Positions 18,387-24,442 of a DNA stretch of 24,442 bases are shown one piece after another. The stretch's first letter is position 1. Every line of letters begins with the position of its first letter. Source of the DNA: Larix sibirica (lineage: Eukaryota > Streptophyta > Pinopsida > Pinales > Pinaceae); contig NWUY0300013097.1 of NCBI GenBank assembly GCA_004151065.3, forward strand, positions 91,500-115,941. The letters run 5' to 3'. Below the pieces are notes generated by a model. The model did not search any database. It was given only the letters and a program-made list of their open reading frames with translations, and had not been told where the DNA came from. Both the position numbers and the translations under genes were made by a program.

Positions 18387-19025
18387 TTGCCACCCCCTTA
18401 AGGAATGCTTTGTCCTCAAAGCATAATAAATTGGGTTCTCTCTGGTTGAGCAAGCTTCTTTGGTGGCATCATCTTTGATTGTGTCTGTCTTTAGGAGTTT
18501 GTGCAGCTTGTGCATCATATCTTGAAGTTTTTTGAGTTGAGTTTTTAACTTAGGCTCTTGTTGCTTCTTGGATGTAAACTTGTTTTGTTGTTCCATGTTT
18601 TCTGGAGCTTCTTCTCTTCTTTCTTGTTGTTTTGTTTCCTCTTCTTTGAGGCTGGAACCTTCATTTCCATATAATTTATAATGTTGGCCTTGATAGTAAA
18701 ACTCCATAAACTGTTCTTTAACGTTGGTATTATAAGTGCCCAACTGCATTAACCACTCTGCACCTAGCACCATGTCCATCCCATCAAGTGGTAGCGCATA
18801 AAATCTTGATTTGATTTCTAGGTCTTGTATTTGAACATAAATGTTATGACATCTTCCCTTGTCGTTGACATGATGTCCATCCGTGACCTTAATAGTGAGA
18901 TCACTTGTGGGATACACAAAAAGGTTTAACTCTTCAGCTACATTTATGTCTACAGAGTTATGTGTGCTACCGGAATCTACAAGGATTGTTTGTTCCTCAT
19001 TTTTAAGAATTCCCATGAGCTTCAA
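18366..19025 (-). CDS. gypsy retropepsin-like aspartic protease and spacer
   Basis: The protease cleaves the Gag precursor. The active-site motif ILVDSGSTHNSVD lies at residues 14-26, and the second conserved block MDMVLGAEWLMQLG at about 83-96, the usual retropepsin_2-like (asp_protease) pattern of plant gypsy elements. The frame is open for 219 residues; after the protease comes a Lys-, Gln- and Glu-rich tail with no enzyme domain, then a short RTKHSLRGW-like end that overlaps the polypurine tract and runs into the LTR. In autonomous relatives RT-RNase H-integrase would lie between these parts. The start is not an independent gene start: the same frame holds the zinc knuckle upstream, separated by two stops. 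Confidence 0.8.
   Translation of the reverse strand: MKLMGILKNEEQTILVDSGSTHNSVDINVAEELNLFVYPTSDLTIKVTDGHHVNDKGRCHNIYVQIQDLEIKSRFYALPLDGMDMVLGAEWLMQLGTYNTNVKEQFMEFYYQGQHYKLYGNEGSSLKEEETKQQERREEAPENMEQQNKFTSKKQQEPKLKTQLKKLQDMMHKLHKLLKTDTIKDDATKEACSTRENPIYYALRTKHSLRGWQCNKHKN
18387..18402 (-). other. polypurine tract
   Basis: On the minus strand it reads TTAAGGGGGTGGCAA and directly precedes the TGTAACA start of the 3' LTR, as required for plus-strand priming. Confidence 0.8.
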
Positions 19026-19202
19026 TGTCTTGGGCTGTGATTTTTTGGTCTTAACTATAGACGAAATCGTTTTTTTGTCTCTTTTCTTGGAAACTTGACC
19101 TCATTAATCTTTCCTACAACGAGGGGGGATAAAGATTTCATTTTCTGGATTTGAGACTTGTATTTGTTTCCCATTCTCTATTCAATAGTAGCATAAATTT
19201 TC

Positions 19203-19244
19203 ACATATATGCCCTGGAGTCCAATGTTTCCCACATTTATGACA
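19203..19244 (-). other. gag zinc knuckle, CX2CX7HXC form
   Basis: On the minus strand this encodes CHKCGKHWTPGHIC. The spacing differs from the classical CX2CX4HX4C but is a form seen in plant gypsy gag proteins. It is in the frame of the protease, one shift away from the main gag frame, whose ORF ends at 19237. Confidence 0.75.
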
Positions 19245-20300
19245 AGGGTTTTCCTTCTGTTTTTCCCTTTTCTAAATGGACATATTTGTTATCTCTTAAC
19301 GTGCTATAATTAGATGATTTTTTCATAATAGTAGCCCCATGTTGAGTATTGAGCTTTCTTTCAATTATTTTTGCCATGCTTCTGGCCTCCACCAAATTCC
19401 TTGGTCTTGAAAGTTTTAGCTTGTTGTGGATAATGGAATTCAAACCTGGAATATATAGTCTCAGCAATTGATCATCCGTACGGTCAAGAAATCTTGTAGC
19501 TAGGACTTCCCACTCATGGTTATATTCATTCACTGTCCTTGTTTGTTGCAAATGAGTGAACCTCATAAAAGTGTCGTCTTCTTCATCATCATGAAATTGC
19601 TTAAGGAAGTCTTTTATGAACATTTGCCAATTTACAGAGAATCCACTAGTTTTCTTAGACCACCAAGTGAACCAACCATATGCATCACCTTCTAGGTATA
19701 TGGATGCCATTGTTATTTTCTCTAGTTCATTAGTGGGTGGGTTCATAGCTAAGATTCCTTCGATTATATTGACCCACATGATCATTTTTCGATCATCTAA
19801 TCCATCATACTTAGGAAGGTCAATTTTGATTTTATTCCAATAACCCATGTCATCTTGATGTCTCCTATGGATCTCATATTTTTCTTCAAGGCTTAGTGGT
19901 GGTCTTCTATGTACTACCAGTTGTGTTGATAACGCATCTACCCTTTCATTTAGATTAATGATTTTCTTCATGTGCTCGAGAACTATGGCCATTACTTCTT
20001 CCTTGTCCTCGATTTTTTTCTTGGCTCCTCTAACCAACAATCTTCAAATTGCTCTTCTACCTTGTTAATTATGTCTGTGAAAGAATTATTCGTGGTCTCA
20101 ATCAATTTATCGAATTTGTTGCTTAGTGCTTTTAGTCCATCCAATAATTCTTTTTGACCATCTGCTAAATCATTTTGACCTTTCTCAACGTTACCAAGAC
20201 GGTGTATCACGCTATTAAATTCATCCCCATATCGGTTTAGATCGGCATGTAATTCATCGTTGTTGACCATCTTGGAATTTGTCTTCTTTGTGGAACCCAC
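19237..20300 (-). pseudogene. gypsy gag, one frameshift from intact
   Basis: Gag assembles the cytoplasmic particle. The ATG at 20300 opens a 102-codon frame with a coiled-coil N-terminus (SVIHRLGNVEKGQNDLADGQ onward). The capsid part follows in the next frame (20040-19237): KIDLPKYDGLDD, WVNIIEGILAM, EGDAYGWFTWW, FLKQFHDDEEDD and LRLYIPGL, the order of the retrotransposon gag family. The switch is a -1 shift located at or near an A7 run (T7 on the plus strand at 20013-20019), so either one A was lost or ribosomal slippage is used; loss is simpler. Another shift near 19250 leads to the zinc knuckle. Apart from these the frame is well preserved for about 260 codons. Confidence 0.85.
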
Positions 20301-20339
20301 TCTTTTTTTCCTTCTCTTGTAATTTTGACTTAGAAGTCA

Positions 20340-21267
20340 AAAATTCAATAAAAGGAAGTAAAAAGTGATTTTTTTATAAAAAATAGGTTTTTATAAACTT
20401 TACTTTGTATAAAGTATTTTTATTTTAAAATGGCCCTTTTTAAAAGTAAATAAATTCTGAATTGCTTTTTATGACAAAGGATGAGATGGCGTGGAGGAGG
20501 TATGGCGGATAGGAGGAGATGACGTGGAGTGGAGGAGTTGGAATGGGAGGGAGGGAATGCGGTAAGTGAAGAGGTGGCTCATGGAAAGGCATGGGGTTGG
20601 ATGAGCTGGGCACACAGTAGTGGAGGTTGCAACATGGGCTGTGGGGAGAGATGTGTGAGGAGAAGAGTGAATGATAGCGCGGAGTTGGGAGGTCACGCAA
20701 ATGTGTAGATAGGAGCATAGGTCGTGGGGGCCGACTGATGGAAGGGCGAGCTATGGAGTGCAGGATCGGGGTTGGGGCAGGTGGAAGGACATTGGTAGGT
20801 GAAGGGGGGTGGAGTTGTATGTGTGTGCAGTGGTGTGGTCAAATCATAGTGTAACGATGAGAGAACGCAAGAAGGGTAGCAATGGGAGAGAGCGCAGGAA
20901 GGGTGGCAACAGGAGAATGTGAAGAGGAAGCACAGGAGGAAGACACGATGGGGAACGTAGGTAGCAAACAAGGGCTTGGTGTAGGTGCAGCGAAAGAGTG
21001 GATATGAGAAACGAGAAGGTGGATTGGCGTGTGGCTTGTGTTGCACGATGCGTGGAGGAAGATTTAGGGCAGTGGTTGTTGGTAGAGCAGGCAACGCGTA
21101 AGTAAGGAGTGCACGAGAGGAGCATGAGGAGGAGGATGGAGGATGGAGGACATGGTGATGGAGAGAGCAGCAGATGGATGTAGATGGTGTGCAGAAGAAG
21201 TGAGGAATGTTGTGAAGCTAATGAGATCACTGAGAATGGAGAACCCTGTTGCACTAGGTGGAGGAGC
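20340..21267 (-). other. pyrimidine-rich gypsy leader
   Basis: Between the primer-binding site and gag lie about 930 bp. The part 20460-21270 is strikingly purine-rich on the plus strand (many GGA, GGAG and GAAG runs), hence C/U-rich in the element transcript, and richer in G+C than anything around it; 20340-20460 is AT-rich. Several long minus-strand frames (up to 150 codons) are Pro-, Ser-, His- and Leu-rich and overlap in different frames, which is what skewed composition gives by chance. It may be captured host DNA or an untranslated leader. Confidence 0.6.
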
Positions 21268-21284
21268 GTGTGCTCTAATACGAC
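21268..21284 (-). other. primer-binding site, initiator tRNA-Met type
   Basis: On the minus strand it reads GTCGTATTAGAGCACAC, close to TGGTATCAGAGC, directly after the 5' LTR. Confidence 0.7.
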
Positions 21285-21525
21285 TATAATAAACAAGTCC
21301 GTCTATTATTAATTGACAGACATTTCTGAAATGAATGTATATAAACATTTATTGAAAATGAGTATGATGATTACAACGAGTAAATGGCCTGAATATAATG
21401 GCCTTCTTGGTGTCTCTTCACGTAAAGTTGTGTCTTTACGTGAAGTTACCTTTAGTAATTACAATTAAATTAATTACTTAAAAATATACATAACATTGTT
21501 TGTTTTAATTTTTATGTTTGTTACA
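21285..21525 (-). repeat. gypsy 5' LTR
   Basis: Direct copy of 18140-18386. It begins TGTAACAAAC on the minus strand at 21525. A short inverted pair, TTCACGTAAAG and CTTTACGTGAA, lies at about 21417-21456 on the plus strand and is kept intact only in this LTR. Confidence 0.88.
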
Positions 21526-21984
21526 ATATCCACGTGTATGGTCACTAGGTGAAGACCATGATGACTACTCTGGACTGTCACCATGAGCTGCTGACTGCAA
21601 GAGGGTCACCCGGCAAGTCGGAAGCAGATGCATGGATGATGACTACAATCTGCAACCCCCTCACGCCATAGTGGACATCTCAAGCTCCAACAGACAAACA
21701 AGAGACAACGCTGCTCCTCAGGTCATGAACAGTGGGCATAGCCCTGGTCAAGATTAGTTTGTTATGCTCTGTTTTTCTGTTTTATTGCTAAGCCAATATA
21801 CTAGAGTCTATAGCAGTTTAGTAGATATCAGTTTTTGTTCAAAAGAAAGTCTTTTTGGAAGTTGAAATAGAGCAGAATAATGCTCAAGACAAATCTGCTA
21901 CTCTTTTTCGAACTACTGTAAACTTTTCTGCTGATCTTTTTTCAGCTGTTTACAAATATCAAATTACCTGTTTTAGTTAAAAAA

Positions 21985-21999
21985 AATAGTATCATTCAA
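21985..21999 (+). repeat. target-site duplication of the LINE-like insertion, right copy
   Basis: AATAGTATCATTCAA, identical to 17109-17123, immediately after the poly-A run. Confidence 0.8.
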
Positions 22000-22205
22000 G
22001 CAAGAGAAAAGTGGACAATGCCAATCAAGCAGGCATAAAGTTCCAATAAGCAAGCATAACTCAACCAAACAGACAAGAAAACAGAGAAACTAGATTGCAT
22101 CTGGAGCAGGATATAATAAGTGTTTTACATGAAAAAACATTAACCAGAATGAGACAATTTGTTATAGCTGTCATTGTATAAACAATGGAGTTATAGATTG
22201 TCCCC
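22000..22205 (+). repeat. 665-bp tandem repeat, copy B, 3' part
   Basis: GCAAGAGAAAAGTGGA and the following CAGGCATAAAGTTC, GAGCAGGA, AAAAAACATT and ACAATGGAGTTATA-like blocks match copy A (16330-16765). This confirms the target of the LINE-like insertion. Confidence 0.75.
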
Positions 22206-22242
22206 ATGTCATGCATACACAGCTATCTTGCTTTACTATCGG

Positions 22243-22518
22243 CCTACGGTTCATATTCTCAGATCCCAGGTATTGCAGATATCAGATATTAACATTGCAT
22301 AATCTGGTTGTAGTAAGGGGTATTCAACAATGTTGAATCTGTTTCTGCATTAAAAACAACAATTTCATCAATCCTATCTTCCTACGGTTCATATTCTCAG
22401 ATCCCAGGTATTGCAGATATCAGATATTAACATTGCACAATCTGGTTGTAGTAAGGGGTATTCAAGAGTGTTGAATCTGTTTCTGCATTAAAAACAACAA
22501 TTTCATCAATCATAAATT
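22243..22518 (+). repeat. 138-bp tandem repeat, two near-identical copies
   Basis: 22243-22380 and 22381-22518 differ at only a handful of bases until the last ten or so, so this duplication is recent compared with the other tandem pairs in the window. The unit starts CCTACGGTTCATATTCTCAG. A third, partial copy is at 23054-23089. Confidence 0.9.
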
Positions 22519-23053
22519 GCAATTTTGGCAAAGACTGCTTGACCAGATTGCGGTGATAACAAACCAGAAAAAGGTTAAAAACATGGAATATTTAACCTTC
22601 TTCCCTGTCAATTAGCCCAAGCGGAGGTGCACTTCTTTCACCAATCTTATTTTTCAGACAGAGATGGCACTAAAAACAGAACCAATGGGCTAGATCAGGC
22701 ATATCGTTTAGCCACAGGTCACAAATAAAGCCAAATATTATCCCGAGCAACTTATTGTTTTCATATGTTCCGATCATAGATGAAAAAATTGCCAAAAAAA
22801 ACAGTGACATCGCTGCGATGTCAAACCTCAAACGAAAAATCTGCTCCAAAATATCACGAGATTTTGAAAAAAACGCCACATCCCGATTTTTTGAAAAAAT
22901 CAGAGAAAATTACCCAGCCAATTTTGGGTTTTTTTACTCATTTGTCTTTGTAGCTGTTGGGGAATGAGAAAGAAGGCATTTACCATCATCAACAACAAAT
23001 CTTAAGAGGGCCAAACCATTGTTTTTATTAGAGAAGGGATCAATTGCTATCTC
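22519..23053. other. spacer with one palindrome, no gene
   Basis: AT-rich sequence without a convincing ORF. It contains a perfect 19-bp palindrome (22805-22823) and A-rich runs. It lies between the 138-bp repeat pair and its partial third copy. Confidence 0.45.
22805..22823. repeat. perfect palindrome, 9-bp arms
   Basis: TGACATCGC and GCGATGTCA flank a single T. It would form a tight hairpin or bind a dimeric protein; no associated gene is visible. Confidence 0.7.
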
Positions 23054-23089
23054 CCTACGGTTTTCATATTCTCAAATCCCAGGTATTTC
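23054..23089 (+). repeat. partial third copy of the 138-bp unit
   Basis: CCTACGG, TTTTCATATTCTCAAATCCC and AGGTATT repeat the first 36 bases of the unit at 22243 and 22381, with three changes. Confidence 0.75.
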
Positions 23090-23296
23090 TTCAAATTCCA
23101 CCCTCTTAACTAGTTTTTTGTAGATTTATGCAGGGTTTTCAAAGTGCATGTTGCTTGCCTCTTATTATCATTTTTCATGGTTCATAGAACAATTTATAGG
23201 TCTGTTTTTTTACCAACAAGCTGTTATTTTCCAACAGTGTTTGATGTTAATTTTTTTTATTTTCTTTTGCCCTAGGTTGGAAGTTAGAAGTTGAGT

Positions 23297-24201
23297 ATGC
23301 CGAAGCCTTTGGACCCATTTCCGCAGTATGGTGAACTTGAAAATGGGAAAAGTTGAAAACCCGACATGGATTGTCTTGTAAACTGTGCAGGCAGCCCATG
23401 ACAGAAAGGTTAGCCAGTTGACTTAGCTAGACTGAAAGGACATGAGGTTGGGATTTGTACTGAATCAATCCCAAAGCTATGTGAGCTGCTCACGATGCTA
23501 TTTATGAAAAGGATAAAAAGAGAAAAGAGGTAGCCACTACCAAAGCTGAACTTGTCATCGGACGAGTGGCTAGATCCTCAAGAAACATATGCATATCTAG
23601 GACTCAGGGCGGTGAGACTCCACGGATTGACCTTCCATGAGGACCTCATCTTTCTTTGTCCAAAGAACCAGAGATGGGGCACAACATTCCATCCGGTCAA
23701 TAGTTAAACAAAAAAAGCAAGAAGCAAACAGGGTTGTGGGGAGGTGCCTTTTCCGGAGCAACATACGTTTGAGAATTACAAAGACATCCATTTTTCTAGT
23801 CAATGTGTGATGCTACCGTGATTGTTGGCCCAGGGTATAAGTGCTCTACATACAAAAAAATGCAAAGGCCAATTCTTCAAACGAAAAAGAATGACATCAA
23901 TACTAGAATGGAGTACCTCAAGAAGTCATGGAAAGCCATTGGATGCATGTGATGTCCAATGGCTAGACAGATGGGAAGGGTAGGAACCTTATTTATTTGT
24001 TGGTACATTTGTCCTAGGGGTGCAATGTTTATTAAATATGTTGATGCATCGGCGAATGTTAAATATGCGACATTGTTTTGTGAATTGTTGGATAGGTTTA
24101 TCCAAGAGATTAATTTGCATCATGTTGTGCAAATCATCACAGATAATGCAGCTAATTATGTGGCTGTCAGCAAGTTGCTAATGGAGAGGCACCCCACATT
24201 G
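23297..24201 (+). pseudogene. hAT transposase, BED finger and DUF659 remnant
   Basis: The ATG at 23297 begins MPKPLDPFPQYGELENGK, the usual start of plant BED/DUF659 hAT proteins. A BED-type zinc finger follows in pieces: CKLC at about 23377-23388, RLKGHEVGICT at about 23430-23460. A KDKKRK-like basic stretch lies at about 23510. DUF659 is clear at 23860-24201: KKSWKAIGC, then PRGAMFIKYVDASANVKYA and VVQIITDNAANYVAVSKLLMERHP, which includes one conserved acidic residue of the RNase H-like fold. Stops at about 23350, 23412 and 23950 and several frameshifts make it a pseudogene. The N at 24202 cuts it off; the hAT C-terminal dimerisation domain is absent. Confidence 0.82.
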
Positions 24202-24202
24202 N
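24202..24202. other. undetermined base (N)
   Basis: The DUF659 coding changes at this N to retroelement gag sequence, so the two may have been joined by assembly. Confidence 0.9.
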
Positions 24203-24252
24203 CAACTAGAAAACCTAACATTACAACTACAAGACATGAAGAAATGAAAAGA

Positions 24253-24442
24253 ATCCAGAGAATAAGTCTGGTGTACGAAGTGTAAAATAGAAGGACACCC
24301 GAAGAAACACTATCTGGTATTTAAAGCTTACCTTGATAGTGGAGCACCAAACCAACTGAATCAATAACAAGGACCATGGTGTGAAATTTTCCACTGTAGA
24401 GGACATCACCCAGAAGATTGTTATTTAACTCAGAAATATGTG
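24253..24442 (+). pseudogene. retrotransposon gag, double zinc-knuckle fragment
   Basis: One frame encodes WCTKCKIEGHPKKHY at 24269-24313 and WCEIFHCRGHHPEDCY at 24377-24424, two CX2CX4HX4C-type knuckles spaced as in plant Ty3/gypsy gag proteins. Each has lost one ligand: the last Cys of the first is Tyr, the second Cys of the second is Phe. A TAA lies between them (about 24365). The fragment runs off the end of the window, so the downstream protease cannot be judged. Confidence 0.65.

Larger units (their letters stand above)
18140..21525 (-). mobile_element. short Ty3/gypsy element with gag and protease only (TR-GAG-like)
   Basis: Two direct LTRs (18140-18386 and 21285-21525) bound a 2.9-kb interior read on the minus strand: primer-binding site, long pyrimidine-rich leader, gag, zinc knuckle, protease, polypurine tract. 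Reverse transcriptase, RNase H and integrase are wholly absent, and the protease passes directly into the 3' end typical of gypsy polyproteins, so the loss is a clean internal deletion rather than truncation. Flanks ATATA and ATATC match at four of five bases, consistent with a 5-bp duplication. Copying and integration must have relied on a related autonomous element. Confidence 0.85.
17124..21985 (+). mobile_element. ORF1-only LINE-like retroelement, split by a gypsy element
   Basis: This insertion interrupts tandem copy B, has a 15-bp target duplication and ends in a poly-A run (21979-21986), the hallmarks of target-primed reverse transcription. Without the nested gypsy element it is about 1.47 kb (17124-18139 plus 21526-21985). 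It holds a GC-rich start (ACACGGGGAGGCAGGTGCG), a 28-bp tandem repeat at 17193-17248, a small coiled-coil ORF and a T-rich 3' end, but no RT or endonuclease. It therefore looks non-autonomous, mobilised by a LINE. A retroposed host transcript is the alternative. The unit at 942-2084 has the same layout. Confidence 0.65.

Noticed and set aside
20440-21348. Overlapping minus-strand ORFs of up to 150 codons as genes
   Set aside because: They overlap in several frames, are low-complexity Pro/Ser/His/Leu-rich and sit between PBS and gag; skewed base composition explains them.
22755-22967. 70-codon ORF downstream of the 138-bp repeat
   Set aside because: Lys-, Phe- and Asn-rich translation of A/T-rich DNA containing a palindrome; no domain or conserved motif.

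Overview
This window reads as repeat-rich, gene-poor nuclear DNA of a land plant, most likely a seed plant with a large genome. The evidence is eukaryotic: a tRNA-derived SINE, 3' ends of L1-like LINEs, Copia and Ty3/gypsy fragments, hAT elements including a DUF659-type transposase, AT-rich microsatellite DNA, and no bacterial-style operons. A gymnosperm would fit, but the sequence does not decide it. I find no intact protein-coding host gene and no rRNA, functional tRNA or CRISPR array. Single or double N positions at 940-941, 9927, 11530 and 24202 coincide with abrupt changes of content, so some junctions may be assembly joins.

Layout. 1-900: possible LTR-like stretch. 892-939: SINE tail. 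942-2084: LINE-type unit with a coiled-coil ORF (one internal amber codon) and a poly-A end. 2302-2545: SINE on the minus strand with A and B boxes. 2977-5260: minus-strand LTR element remnant (3' LTR, polypurine tract, coiled-coil coding remnant). 5310-9700: plus-strand Ty1/Copia element (5' LTR, PBS, long leader, gag, protease, integrase), decayed and cut off before the reverse transcriptase, and split by an 866-bp hAT-like insertion with a perfect 8-bp target duplication. 9850-9971: inverted fragment of the same hAT family and a microsatellite. 10260-11302: LINE reverse transcriptase pseudogene with a mutated catalytic box. 11303-12830: a 34-bp tandem repeat and two minus-strand LINE 3' ends. 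12830-14600: unidentified exon-like ORFs.

14621-15602: a 78-bp tandem pair whose first copy is split by an 817-bp hAT-like MITE with an 8-bp target duplication. 15671-16006: 174-bp tandem pair. 16101-22205: a 665-bp tandem pair whose second copy carries three later insertions: a LINE 3' end, an ORF1-only LINE-like retroelement with a 15-bp target duplication and poly-A, and, nested inside that, a short Ty3/gypsy element (18140-21525) with two LTRs, PBS, gag, protease and polypurine tract but no RT, RNase H or integrase. 22243-22518: 138-bp tandem pair. 23297-24201: hAT DUF659 transposase pseudogene. 24253-24442: gag zinc-knuckle fragment of another retroelement.

The parts do not form one working pathway; they are successive layers of mobile DNA. 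The nesting gives a relative order of events, and both the gag-protease-only gypsy element and the ORF1-only LINE-like elements must have depended on enzymes supplied in trans.
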